Positions 26,719 through 34,999 of a DNA stretch of 64,000 nt are shown here, piece by piece. The notes under the pieces were generated by a model that made no database searches, was not told the DNA's origin, and worked only from the letters and a program-made list of their open reading frames with translations. The DNA comes from Prevotella sp. (GTDB lineage: Bacteria > Bacteroidota > Bacteroidia > Bacteroidales > Bacteroidaceae), in the NCBI GenBank assembly GCA_017619445.1, contig JAFZSI010000053.1, positions 1 through 64,000 on the forward strand. The letters are read 5' to 3'. A program made the position numbers and the translations under genes. Within the stretch, counting starts at the first letter, position 1, and each line of letters starts with the position of its first letter.

Positions 26719-28071
26719 CTAATTCTTGGGCATCTTGGGCATGCCTTTCATCATGTTGCGCATGCCGCCAAATCCGCTCATACCGCTTCCTGTCACCATT
26801 TTCATCATTTTGCGGGTCTGGTCAAACTGCTTGATGAGCCTGTTCACCTCCTGGATGTTGGTGCCACTGCCCTTGGCAATGCGCTGGCGGCGGCTGGTGT
26901 TCAGTATCTGCGGGTTGCTGCGCTCCTTGGGGGTCATGCTGCGGATGATGGCCTCGATACCCTTGAAAGCATCATCGTCAATGTCAACATCCTTCAGCGC
27001 CTTGCCCACACCGGGAATCATGGAGGCCAAGTCCTTCAGGTTGCCCATCTTCTTGATTTGCTGTATCTGGTTCAGGAAGTCGTTGAAATCGAACTGGTTT
27101 TTCTGGATTTTCTTCTGCAGGCGGCGGGCCTCCTCCTCGTCAAACTGCTCCTGGGCACGCTCCACCAGACTTACAATATCGCCCATGCCCAATATGCGGT
27201 CGGCCATGCGCGAGGGGTGGAACACGTCGATGGCCTCCATCTTCTCGCCAGTACCCACAAACTTGATGGGCTTGGTCACCACCGTGCGGATGCTCAGCGC
27301 GGCACCGCCGCGTGTATCACCGTCGAGCTTGGTCAGCACAACGCCGTCGAAGTCCAGGCGGTCGTTGAATTCCTTGGCCGTGTTCACGGCGTCCTGACCC
27401 GTCATCGAATCTACCACAAACAGCGTCTCGTCGGGCTCCACGGCATTCTTCAGCGTCTCAATCTCGCGCATCATCTCCTCGTCAACAGCCAGTCGGCCGG
27501 CGGTGTCGATAATCACCACGTCGTTGCTCTGGGCCTTTGCCTGCCGGATGGCGTTGTGGGCAATTTCCACCACGTTCATGTTGCCTTCCTCACTATAAAC
27601 GGGCACGTCAATCTGACCAGCCACGACCTTCAGCTGCTCAATGGCTGCCGGACGATACACGTCGCAGGCCACCAAGAGCGGCTTCTTGTGCTGCTTCTGC
27701 TTCAGCATGTTCGCCAACTTGCCGCTGAACGTCGTCTTACCCGAGCCTTGCAGACCCGACATCAGCACGATGGCGGGGCGGTTCTTCAGTTGCAGCTCAG
27801 CAGCCTCGCCGCCCATCAGCTCAGCCAGCTCGTCGTGAACCAGTTTCACCATCAGCTGGCCTGGTTTCACGGCGTTTAGCACGTTCATGCCCAGCGCTTT
27901 CTGCTTCACCGTGTCAGTGAAAGTCTTGGCAACCTTGTAGTTCACGTCGGCATCCAACAAAGCGCGGCGAACGTCCTTCAGAGTTTCGGCCACATTAATC
28001 TCGGTGATTTTGCCTTCACCTTTCAATATCTTAAACGACCGTTCAAGTCTGTCACTTAGATTCTCAAACAT
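26719..28071 (-). CDS. ffh: Signal recognition particle protein Ffh
   Basis: SRP GTPase that binds signal sequences and 4.5S RNA and delivers ribosomes to FtsY. 450 residues. N domain 1-85; G domain with P-loop GLQGSGKTTFSGKLA (near 110), DTAGRLAVD, TKLDGDTRGGAAL; M domain from about 300 with SMTPKERSNPQIL and the RNA-binding RRQRIAKGSGT, ending in a Met/Gly-rich tail. All GTPase motifs are intact. Its promoter lies inside a family H repeat at 28146-28178. Confidence 0.97.
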   Translation of the reverse strand: MFENLSDRLERSFKILKGEGKITEINVAETLKDVRRALLDADVNYKVAKTFTDTVKQKALGMNVLNAVKPGQLMVKLVHDELAELMGGEAAELQLKNRPAIVLMSGLQGSGKTTFSGKLANMLKQKQHKKPLLVACDVYRPAAIEQLKVVAGQIDVPVYSEEGNMNVVEIAHNAIRQAKAQSNDVVIIDTAGRLAVDEEMMREIETLKNAVEPDETLFVVDSMTGQDAVNTAKEFNDRLDFDGVVLTKLDGDTRGGAALSIRTVVTKPIKFVGTGEKMEAIDVFHPSRMADRILGMGDIVSLVERAQEQFDEEEARRLQKKIQKNQFDFNDFLNQIQQIKKMGNLKDLASMIPGVGKALKDVDIDDDAFKGIEAIIRSMTPKERSNPQILNTSRRQRIAKGSGTNIQEVNRLIKQFDQTRKMMKMVTGSGMSGFGGMRNMMKGMPKMPKN

Positions 28072-28145
28072 ACTATTTTTACCTTAATTCTTGTTGGTTT
28101 TCAATATTTATTTCTTTTTTATGCAAACCCGTTGCTTTAAACTCT

Positions 28146-28230
28146 GCAAAGGTACGAATAAGTGAGCGAAAATGCAAATTTATTTGCAATTTTCCGAACG
28201 AAAGTACCTTCGACAGAGTCAAAGGTACGC
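28146..28230 (-). promoter_or_regulatory. Family H repeat copy 2 carrying the ffh promoter
   Basis: Minus strand: -33 TTTG at 28178-28175, 20-bp spacer, -7 TACCTTTGC at 28154-28146. The -33 lies in the inner stem (ATGCAAAT / ATTTGCAA) and the -7 at the edge. Conserved flanks are AAGTGAGCG and CCGAACGAAAGTACC. Nearly identical to copy 3 at 35468-35560. Confidence 0.75.
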
Positions 28231-28378
28231 AAAAAACTGCAAACCGCCATATTTAATTCGTTATTTATTTATAAACAAGGTGTTTTTTTAGGAAATCATC
28301 TGCGGCTTCTGAAGAACAACGTTATGAGTTGTTTTTCCAAACCTGCACTTTACGATTGCAAAGCATTGGTTTATGATG

Positions 28379-28523
28379 AAATTTTCTAGAAAATTTGGGT
28401 ATAAACAAACGAGTCGTTTTCCCGCAGTTATGAGATACAATTGTAAAGTGCAGGTTTACGAACGCAAAGTTTAACTTTACGGACACAAAGTGTAGGTTTA
28501 TGATAAAATTCTCTAGAAAATTT
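28379..28523. repeat. Dispersed palindrome family A, copies 4 and 5
   Basis: AAATTTTCTAGAAAATTT (28379-28396, perfect) and AAATTCTCTAGAAAATTT (28506-28523). Both are preceded by GGTTTATGAT.AAA and followed by TTG.GTATAAA.AAACG, so the repeated unit is about 120 bp long and present twice in tandem. Confidence 0.8.
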
Positions 28524-28619
28524 GAGTATAAAGAAACGCGTTGTTTTCGCCGTCAGGAAAATGGGGAAAGCAAAGCCAAGAACTGTTTCTGCAATAAGAG
28601 GGATGAGAATGAGGAATGG

Positions 28620-29666
28620 TTATTCCCCGGTTCTGGGACGCAGGCGGAAACGGGCAACGAGGGGCAGGTGGTCGCTGTAACCGCCATTGTAGCGATAGGC
28701 GCGATAGGTGCGGCGGGGCTGCAGTCCACCGTATTTGTCGTCTTTCTCCATCAGGAAAGGCGCATCAAAGATGTAGCAGCTGTCAAGGCAAGCGGCCAGA
28801 GCGGGGCTGGTAAGAATCTGGTCAAGGCTGCCCCATTCGCCCTGATAGCGGTAAGTGCCCCGGGCCCCGTGGGTACCCCTTGCATTGCGGGCCACGTTGA
28901 CGAGCCCGTGCTGCTCGTAGCGGCGCAACGAACTTTCGGCAACATAGGCATTGAAGTCACCCGCAACGATGATACGGGCCTCTGCATCATGGCAACGGAT
29001 GGAGTCGATGGACTGGCAAATGCGCTCGGCCACGCGCAGGCGGAAAGGGCGCGAGGCACGCTCGCCCCCATAGCGGCTGGGGGCATGGACGACGAAAACA
29101 TGGAGCGTGTCGCCGTTCATCACCTCGCCTGCGGCATAGAGAATGTCGCGCGTGGCATGGCGGCCTTGGGGCAGAACAACGCGCAGGGCATGGTAGTGAA
29201 GCAGGCGGAACGCAAATGGCGAATAGAGCAACGCCACATCGATGCCCCGCTCATCGTTTGATTGGGTCATCACGTATTCGTAGCCGGCCTTGCGCAGCAG
29301 TGAGCGGCGCGAAAGTGCCACAAGCACGCTGTCGTTTTCAACTTCCGAGAGGGCAACAAGGTCGGGCAATGCCCACGAGCCGTCGGCCTGCTCTCCGCAG
29401 GCGATGATTTCCTGCCCGATGCTGTTCAGCTTGCGCCAGTATTTGCGGGGTGTCCAGCGACGTATGGCATCGGGCAGCCACTCGTTGTCGTTGTACAGCG
29501 AGTCGTCGGCACAATCAAACAGGTTTTCGCAGTTCAACTCCACCAACGTGAGGGGATAGCCATCAGAGTCGTCGTTAGTATCAGGGATAAAAGCGTTTGC
29601 CGGAGCCAGCCAACAGGCTAACCCCAGCAATAAGAAAAGCAAGGATTTCAATGTAGGTCGAATCAT
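28620..29666 (-). CDS. Endonuclease/exonuclease/phosphatase-family secreted protein
   Basis: 348 residues with a signal peptide (LFLLLGLACWLAPANA). Fold motifs in order: LVELNCENLFD (Asn metal ligand), VALSEVEND (Glu ligand), VVHAPSRYGGERASRPFR, IIVAGDFNAY (Asp/Asn) and YSDHLPLVARF (catalytic Asp-His). All active-site residues are present, so a phosphodiesterase or nuclease is likely; the substrate is unknown. The start overlaps the tyrA stop by 4 bp (ATGA), so it is the last gene of the aromatic operon by translational coupling, although its role there is unclear. Confidence 0.87.
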   Translation of the reverse strand: MIRPTLKSLLFLLLGLACWLAPANAFIPDTNDDSDGYPLTLVELNCENLFDCADDSLYNDNEWLPDAIRRWTPRKYWRKLNSIGQEIIACGEQADGSWALPDLVALSEVENDSVLVALSRRSLLRKAGYEYVMTQSNDERGIDVALLYSPFAFRLLHYHALRVVLPQGRHATRDILYAAGEVMNGDTLHVFVVHAPSRYGGERASRPFRLRVAERICQSIDSIRCHDAEARIIVAGDFNAYVAESSLRRYEQHGLVNVARNARGTHGARGTYRYQGEWGSLDQILTSPALAACLDSCYIFDAPFLMEKDDKYGGLQPRRTYRAYRYNGGYSDHLPLVARFRLRPRTGE

Positions 29667-30457
29667 GCTTTTATCTCGATGTCGCGCCTGACGTTGTCAC
29701 GAATCTTGCGCAGATACTGGTGCATGGCTTCCGCATCGCGGTTGTCGATAATCTCGAGCAGCTCTTTCAGTTCGGTGCGAATCTGTGCCACCTGTCCTGG
29801 CGTGTAGGGATTGAACAGAATTTCCTGCAATAGATAGTCGTCCTCGTTCAATACGCCCTTGGCAATGCGCATGTGGCGTTTGAACGTGGTGCCCGGCGCA
29901 TCCTGGTGTTTCATGACAGCGGCGAAGACGAAAGTGCTGACAAAGGGAATGGAAAGCGAGTAGGCCACGGTCTGGTCGTGCTCCTCGAAACTGTATTCAT
30001 AGATGTTGAGCCCCAACTTCTGGTAGAGGTCTTTGAAGAACAGACGGCCGATGAAGTCGCCCTCGGTGATGATGATGGCATTCTCCTCGCTCAGCTGGTT
30101 GAGGTTGGCAAACGTGGGGCCGAACATGGGGTGCGACGAGGCGTAGCGCATGCCAGCCTGCTCATAAAACTCCTTGAGGTCGGTCTTCACCGAGGCGATG
30201 TCGCTCAGGATGCAGTCCTTTGGAAGATAAGGCATAACATCCCTGAAGGCGGGAATGGTGTATTTCAGCGTCACGGCATTGATGACCAGCTCGGGTTTGA
30301 ACTGGCCAATCTCCTCTAACTGGGTGAAACGCTGGCAGTTGTAGGTGAAGCGCATGCGCTTGGGGTCTTTCTCAAACACCGCCACCTCGTGCTCAAAACT
30401 CAGCAGGTCGATGAAGAAGCTGCCCATCTTGCCTGCTCCAAGTACTAAGATTTTCAT
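29663..30457 (-). CDS. tyrA: Prephenate dehydrogenase
   Basis: Oxidative decarboxylation of prephenate to 4-hydroxyphenylpyruvate for tyrosine synthesis. 264 residues, short form without ACT domain. N-terminal Rossmann motif MKILVLGAGKMGSFF, conserved YASSHPMFGPTFANL (catalytic His), and a helical C-terminal half (SLSIPFVSTFVFAAVMK). Lies downstream of DAHP synthase/chorismate mutase, with a 167-bp gap filled by family B repeat copy 3. Confidence 0.93.
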   Translation of the reverse strand: MKILVLGAGKMGSFFIDLLSFEHEVAVFEKDPKRMRFTYNCQRFTQLEEIGQFKPELVINAVTLKYTIPAFRDVMPYLPKDCILSDIASVKTDLKEFYEQAGMRYASSHPMFGPTFANLNQLSEENAIIITEGDFIGRLFFKDLYQKLGLNIYEYSFEEHDQTVAYSLSIPFVSTFVFAAVMKHQDAPGTTFKRHMRIAKGVLNEDDYLLQEILFNPYTPGQVAQIRTELKELLEIIDNRDAEAMHQYLRKIRDNVRRDIEIKA

Positions 30458-30473
30458 TGAATTTTTATTTTAT

Positions 30474-30624
30474 GGGAGTTAACTGGAGTTAGCTGGAGTT
30501 AACTGAAGTTATCGCGGTCTTCGACCGCTCAGGGAGTTAACTGACAACAGTTCAGCATATGTCCGCTAACTACCGATTTTTCGCTTTGCTCAAGGCACTC
30601 CTCCCATTAACTCCCGATAACTCC
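30474..30624. repeat. Repeat family B, copy 3
   Basis: GGAGTTAACT/GGAGTTAGCT units, then the core with centre GCGGTCTTCGACCGC and CAGCATATGTCCGCTAACT, oriented as copy 2 (8734). The tail is replaced by a family C-like unit (TTTTTCGCTTTGCTCAAGG). It interrupts the aromatic operon between two genes. Confidence 0.75.
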
Positions 30625-31689
30625 TTACCTATTAATTATCTCCATCTGCTGGCGTACACTCTCCTGATGGACAGCCTCGAACACCGACTTCACAAACTCG
30701 CTGTCCATGCTGCACAGAGCACCCTGCGCACCGCGCTTGTCAATGATTTCGTTGTAACGGGTAGGCTGCAGGACGGTCATGTTGTGCTCGCGCTTATACG
30801 TACCAATCTCACGGCAGACGCGCATACGCTTGGCCAGGAGTTCCACCAACTGATTGTCAATCTCGTCAATCTGCTTGCGCAGCTCGTGAATGCCCTCGGT
30901 GGTCACCTTTTCATCGCGGATGACCAACAGCGACAGGATGAAGTCCAGCACATCGGGCGTTACCTGTTGCTTGGCATCGCTCCACGCCTCGTCGGGCGAG
31001 CAGTGGCTCTCGACAATCAAACCGTCAAAGCCCAGGTCCATAGCCTGCTGACAAAGCGGCGCAATGAGCTCGCGGCGGCCTCCAATGTGACTGGGGTCGC
31101 TGATGAGCGGCAGTTGCGGAATGCGGCGGCGCAACTCAATGGGTATCTGCCACATGGGCAGGTTGCGATACATTTTCTTGTCATAGCTGGAGAAACCGCG
31201 ATGAATGGCACCCAATCGCTTCACGCCAGCCTGGTTGAGACGCTCCAGCGCGCCAATCCACAACTCCAAATCGGGGTTGACGGGGTTTTTTACAAACACG
31301 GGTATATCGACACCTTGCAGCGCATCGGCCAGGGCCTGCATGGCAAAGGGATTGGCCGACGTGCGAGCACCTATCCAGAGTATGTCGATGCCGTATTTCA
31401 AGGCCAGTTCCACATGCTCGGGAGTAGCCACCTCGGTTGACACCTTCATGCCTGTTTCGTCTTTCACTTGCTTCATCCATGGCAGGGCTATCTCGCCGTT
31501 GCCCTCGAATCCGCCAGGCTTGGTGCGCGGTTTCCACACACCGGCGCGGAAGTTGTGGCAGCCTTTCGAGGCCAACTGGCGGGCTGTGGTCATCACTTGT
31601 TCCTCGGTCTCAGCCGAACAGGGGCCGGCAATCACGAACGGACGTTCGTTGTCGCTCGGCAGATTCAGTTTCTCTAATTCCAGTTCCAT
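30625..31689 (-). CDS. Bifunctional DAHP synthase / chorismate mutase
   Basis: 354 residues with two domains. Residues 1-255 are a DAHP synthase of the KDPG-like type (FVIAGPCSAETEEQVM, GVWKPRTKPGGFEG, WIGARTSANPFAMQ, SDPSHIGGRRELI). Residues about 268-345 are an AroQ-type chorismate mutase (LRKQIDEIDNQLVELLAKR, then MRVCREIGTYKREHN). It catalyses both the entry step of the shikimate pathway and the branch to prephenate. The aminotransferase gene ends 2 bp upstream. Regulated with pheA by the attenuator at 33786-33943. Confidence 0.94.
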   Translation of the reverse strand: MELELEKLNLPSDNERPFVIAGPCSAETEEQVMTTARQLASKGCHNFRAGVWKPRTKPGGFEGNGEIALPWMKQVKDETGMKVSTEVATPEHVELALKYGIDILWIGARTSANPFAMQALADALQGVDIPVFVKNPVNPDLELWIGALERLNQAGVKRLGAIHRGFSSYDKKMYRNLPMWQIPIELRRRIPQLPLISDPSHIGGRRELIAPLCQQAMDLGFDGLIVESHCSPDEAWSDAKQQVTPDVLDFILSLLVIRDEKVTTEGIHELRKQIDEIDNQLVELLAKRMRVCREIGTYKREHNMTVLQPTRYNEIIDKRGAQGALCSMDSEFVKSVFEAVHQESVRQQMEIINR

Positions 31690-31691
31690 CG

Positions 31692-32873
31692 TTATATTGC
31701 TTTTTTAATTCTTTCTAATGCTTGTTCTATCTTTTCCTCCTTGGCGCAAAGCGAAATGCGGATGTAGCGTTCACCATTGGAACCAAAAATAAAGCCGGGG
31801 GTGATGAACACACGGGCCTCGTGGAGCACACGCTCGGTGAGTTCTTCCGCATTTTTGTATTTGTCGGGAATCTTACCCCAGAGGAACATGCCCACCTGGG
31901 CAGGATCGCAGGTGCAGCCTAAGACGCGCATGATTTCCTCGGCATGGCGGCGGCGCGCTGCATAGACGGCACGGTTGGCCTGTTCGTGCCACTCGGGAGC
32001 ATTGCGGTAGGCTTCCGCGGCGGCCAACTGCAAGCCACGGAAAGTGCCGCTGTCAATATTGCTCTTCACTTTCAGAATCCAGGAGATAAAAGTGGCGTTG
32101 GTGGCACAGAGTCCCACACGCCAGCCGGGCATGTTATGGCTTTTTGACATGGAGTTGAACTCAATGCAACAGTCTTTGGCTCCCGGAACCTGTAGCAGCG
32201 AGATGGGATGCTCGTTGAGGATGAACGAATAGGGATTGTCATTGACCACTACAATGCCTTTTTCGCGGGCAAAGCGCACCAGCCGCTCGTATGTCTGCAT
32301 CTGTGCGTTGGCACCGGTGGGCATGTTGGGATAGTTGGTCCACATCAGCTTCACGCGGCTCAGGTCCATCTGCTCCAGTGCTTCAAAATCGGGCTGCCAG
32401 CCATTGTCCTCGCGCAGGTCGTAGTTCACCACCTCTGCGCCAAGCAACTTTGAGAGCGACGTATAAGTGGGGTAGCCAGGATTGGGCACCAGCACCTGGT
32501 CGCCAGGATTGACGAAGGCCAATGTGACGTGCAGAATGCCTTCTTTCGAGCCGATGAGCGGCTGGATTTCTGTCTTCGGGTCAAGTTCCACCCCATACCA
32601 GCGCTGATAGAAACCTGCCATGGCCTCGCGCAGCTCGGGTGTGCCCATGGTGGGCTAATAGCCGTGCGCGTCAGGTCGGCGGGCCACCTCGCACAGTTTC
32701 TCAATGGTCTGCGGCGAGGGCGGCATGTCAGGGCTGCCGATGGCCAGACTGATGATGTCGCGGCCTTCGGCATTGAGCCGGGCCACCTCCTTCAGTTTGC
32801 GGCTGAAATAGTACTCACTGACAAGCGACAGACGCTCGGCAGGCTGTATGGTCTTAATTGGTTTGTTTTCCAT
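31692..32873 (-). pseudogene. Aromatic/aspartate-type aminotransferase interrupted by in-frame TAG
   Basis: Class I/II PLP aminotransferase expected to make Phe/Tyr from the keto acids. Codons 1-72 (32873-32658) start MENKPIKTIQPAERLSLVSE and end RRPDAHGY; codon 73 is TAG (32657-32655); then PTMGTPELREAMAGFYQRWY continues in the same frame to 31692. The PLP lysine is in NSMSKSHNMPGWRVG. Homologues have HGYQP here, so one C-to-T change in CAG explains the stop. ATG at 32648 is 6 bp after it and could allow restart, but the product would lack the N-terminal 75 residues. The rest is undamaged. Sequencing error, recent mutation or suppression are all possible. The start overlaps pheA by 20 bp. 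Confidence 0.85.
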
Positions 32874-33696
32874 CTTCGTACTCTCCTAATATCTTTAAGT
32901 CTTTGGTCAACGGAATAATCGCATCGATTGACTGGCGGTAGCGCGTCAGGTCGTCGTACATCACATCTACATAGAACAGGTATTCCCATTCGCGCCCGAT
33001 GATGGGCAGCGACTGAATCTTGGTAAGATTGATTTTGTAGAACGAGAGGATGGCCAGCACATGCGAGAGCGAGCCTTCCTCGTGTGGCAACGCAAAAACA
33101 ATGCTCGACTTGTTGGCCTTGGTCAGCGGGCGCAGCATGTCGGCCTTGTTGGGATTGCTCACCACCAGGAAACGGGTGAAATTGTGCTTATTATCCTCGA
33201 TGTGGTCCTCTAGTATTTTCAGGCCATACATGCGGGCAGCATCAGCGTGGCAGATGGCTGCCCAGCCTCGGCAATTATACTCTGCAATGTATTTGGCCGA
33301 GCCCGCGGTGTCCTCGCTCTCCACATTTTTGATGGCGGGATGGTTGGCCAAAAACTGCCGGCACTGCATGAGTGCCACAGGATGCGAGTGCACTTCCTCA
33401 ATCGTGGCCCAGCTGTCTTCAGGCAGACAGCAAATGCAGTGGCTGATGTGCAACTTGTGCTCGCCCACCACGGTGGTGCCCGAATCGCGCAGCAGCTCGT
33501 AGTTGTGCAACAGGCTGCCCGCAATAGTGTTTTCGATGGCCAACATGCCGATGGCCGTCGGGTCGCGCTTCATGTTCTCGAACACCTGTTCGAATGTGGA
33601 GCAACAGATAAGCTGTATCTGCTCACCGTCGAAATACTGATGCGCCGCTATGTCGTGGAACGACCCCAGCAATCCTTGTATGGCTATTCGTTTCAT
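32854..33696 (-). CDS. pheA: Prephenate dehydratase
   Basis: Converts prephenate to phenylpyruvate. 280 residues: dehydratase domain 1-180 (IQGLLGSFHDIAAHQYF, IENTIAGSLLHNYELL, and the catalytic TRF in NFTRFLVVS) and a C-terminal ACT domain from about 195 (HEEGSLSHVLAILSFYKINL). The usual ESRP phenylalanine-binding motif reads QSLP here, which I recall as common in Bacteroidales enzymes. It is the first structural gene of the aromatic operon. A leader peptide and attenuator precede it by about 90-250 bp. Confidence 0.95.
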   Translation of the reverse strand: MKRIAIQGLLGSFHDIAAHQYFDGEQIQLICCSTFEQVFENMKRDPTAIGMLAIENTIAGSLLHNYELLRDSGTTVVGEHKLHISHCICCLPEDSWATIEEVHSHPVALMQCRQFLANHPAIKNVESEDTAGSAKYIAEYNCRGWAAICHADAARMYGLKILEDHIEDNKHNFTRFLVVSNPNKADMLRPLTKANKSSIVFALPHEEGSLSHVLAILSFYKINLTKIQSLPIIGREWEYLFYVDVMYDDLTRYRQSIDAIIPLTKDLKILGEYEDGKQTN

Positions 33697-33730
33697 TGAA
33701 CTTAAACTTTTGAGGTTTTAAACTATGCTC

Positions 33731-33784
33731 TGTTTAAGGGGATTTGCAATCCCCGCTGTTTAAGGGGATTTACAATCCCCGCTG
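33731..33784. repeat. Tandem GGGGATTTGCAATCCCC hairpins
   Basis: Two copies of a 26-bp unit (CTGTTTAAGGGGATTT then G/A CAATCCCCG), each a 7-bp inverted repeat around TGC. They lie between the attenuator terminator and pheA and would fold in the pheA 5' leader. Confidence 0.75.
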
Positions 33785-33785
33785 T

Positions 33786-33822
33786 AAAAAAAATCCCGCT
33801 CACAAATGGTTGTGAAGCGGGA
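33786..33822 (-). terminator. Attenuator terminator of the aromatic operon
   Basis: Minus strand: TCCCGCTTCACAA (33822-33810) pairs with TTGTGAGCGGGA (33805-33794, one bulged T), followed by eight T (33793-33786). The first arm can instead pair perfectly over 11 bp with GTGAAGCGGGA at 33888-33878 inside the leader ORF, forming the antiterminator. Confidence 0.88.
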
Positions 33823-33865
33823 CCTTTATGTATCATCTCTTTGGGTCTTCATCTTAAGTTGAACT

Positions 33866-33943
33866 CTACACGCAACTTCCCGCTTCACAGTGGCCTGCAA
33901 AGTAAAAATAGAAGTAATAATACGAAGCGTTCAGTGCGTTCAT
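33866..33943 (-). CDS. Tyr/Phe leader peptide of the pheA operon attenuator
   Basis: 25 codons, ATG at 33943 and TAG at 33868-33866. After MNALNAS come eight consecutive aromatic codons, YYYFYFYF (five Tyr, three Phe), then AGHCEAGSCV. The codons for HCEAG overlap the antiterminator strand at 33888-33878. If ribosomes stall on the aromatic codons, that strand stays free, pairs with 33822-33812 and prevents the terminator. If translation reaches the stop, the strand is masked and transcription ends. The geometry is that of classical amino-acid attenuation. Translation itself is inferred. Confidence 0.88.
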   Translation of the reverse strand: MNALNASYYYFYFYFAGHCEAGSCV

Positions 33944-33968
33944 TCTTCTGATTTTTTAAATTTCGGTT

Positions 33969-34000
33969 GCAAAAGTAAAACATTTTTGCGAAACACGCAA
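33969..34000 (-). promoter_or_regulatory. Promoter of the aromatic amino acid operon
   Basis: Minus strand TACTTTTGC at 33977-33969 is an exact -7 box; TTG at 34000-33998 fits a -33 remnant with a 20-bp spacer. The transcript would begin near 33962, about 20 bp before the leader ATG. Confidence 0.75.
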
Positions 34001-34103
34001 CAATTTGGCAGAAAAAATGCAAAAAACATTTCATTTTATGCGCAAACAGCAAAAAAAAGAAAAATAAAAACACCACAATGAAACACTTTACGGAAGTTTT
34101 TCC

Positions 34104-34135
34104 TATTTTTGCACCGACAAGGCGAGGCTTGTCAA
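34104..34135 (+). promoter_or_regulatory. Promoter of the outer-membrane protein gene
   Basis: -7 box TATTTTTGC at 34104-34112, then a small hairpin GACAAG/CTTGTC (34116-34133). A degenerate family C unit (CTTTTCGTGAAACTCACGG) follows before the ATG at 34200. Confidence 0.65.
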
Positions 34136-34199
34136 CATTTACAATTTACGGACTTTTCGTGAAACTCACGGAACTTCAATTTCTCTAATAGTTCGGTCT

Positions 34200-34994
34200 A
34201 TGAATAAACGGCGCACCATATTCATATTGTTGGCGATACTGTCTGCCACGCTCCTGCAGGCTCAGGAAGTTAACCGTCAGTTGCCGTCCACCGTGGATAC
34301 CATCAAATATCGCGGCGGGGCAGCCGATTTGCTGTTAAGCGAGACAAAAAAGAATGTTCAGGAGATTGTAAAAGACAACCGCAGATACGAAGGTATGGAG
34401 TTACGGAGCGACGCGCTGTCACTCCCAGAAGTGAACTACTTGGGGCAAGCCCGCCCAACCCTGCTGTCGCCCATGTATTGGGGTGGCTGGTATGGCTGGC
34501 AGTTGCACCAGGGCCTCAACGTGAGTCTCGGCGCTTCAGTGTTTGCACAATTCGGCAAAAACGCTTGGTATAAGGGAGCTGGTTTTCAACAGAATCTATC
34601 GATGATGTATGCACAGCCCGTGAACAATCATCTTTCGGTGGCCGTGGGCGGTTATCTGAATAACATATCATGGGCTCATCAGTCTTTTCGTGATGCTGGC
34701 CTCAACGCCATCATTGGCTATCGCTTCAACAACCGTTGGGAAGCTTACTTGTACGGACAGAAATCGCTCACCAACAATGCCAATTCTCTTTATTATTCTA
34801 CAAATCAGTATGTTGGAATGCGTTATCCCTATATGATAACGCCACTCTATGACATGAGTGCTATAGGCGACCGCATAGGAGCCGCCGTAAAATATAACTT
34901 CTCACCCACGTTCAGCATCTATGTGTCGGTAGAAGAGGTGTCATTACCCGTTAGCTCTTTGAGTCCCCCCTACCCGCCGAGGAATGAGAAATGA
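34200..34994 (+). CDS. Putative outer-membrane beta-barrel protein
   Basis: 264 residues, signal peptide (FILLAILSATLLQAQ). From residue 95 onward there are alternating aromatic/polar strands (WGGWYGWQLHQGLNVSLGAS, NHLSVAVGGYLNN, NRWEAYLYGQKSL), consistent with a small porin-like barrel. Function unknown. The last strand YNFSPTFSIYVSVEE is followed by a tail SLSPPYPPRNEK that comes from a GAGAAATGAG-type intergenic repeat, so the native C terminus is probably lost or replaced. It stands alone with its own promoter. Confidence 0.75.
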   Translation: MNKRRTIFILLAILSATLLQAQEVNRQLPSTVDTIKYRGGAADLLLSETKKNVQEIVKDNRRYEGMELRSDALSLPEVNYLGQARPTLLSPMYWGGWYGWQLHQGLNVSLGASVFAQFGKNAWYKGAGFQQNLSMMYAQPVNNHLSVAVGGYLNNISWAHQSFRDAGLNAIIGYRFNNRWEAYLYGQKSLTNNANSLYYSTNQYVGMRYPYMITPLYDMSAIGDRIGAAVKYNFSPTFSIYVSVEEVSLPVSSLSPPYPPRNEK

Positions 34995-34999
34995 GAGAT

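Larger units (their letters stand above)
28072..28619. other. 548-bp intergenic region: promoter repeat H and family A palindromes
   Basis: No gene supported. From left to right: the ffh leader, family H copy 2 with the ffh promoter (28146-28230), and two family A palindromes at 28379-28396 and 28506-28523, with many inverted words of the type CTGCACTTTACGATTG and TGTAAAGTGCAGGTTTACGAACG. Short plus-strand frames here are made of repeats. Confidence 0.75.

Noticed and set aside
28300..28530. Family A palindromes as a CRISPR array or insertion-sequence ends
   Set aside because: Only two units per locus with similar, not unique, intervening sequence; no transposase gene nearby.
32655..32657. 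Genome-wide reassignment of TAG to glutamine
   Set aside because: Several intact genes of the window end in TAG (for example at 63465), so this is a local event.
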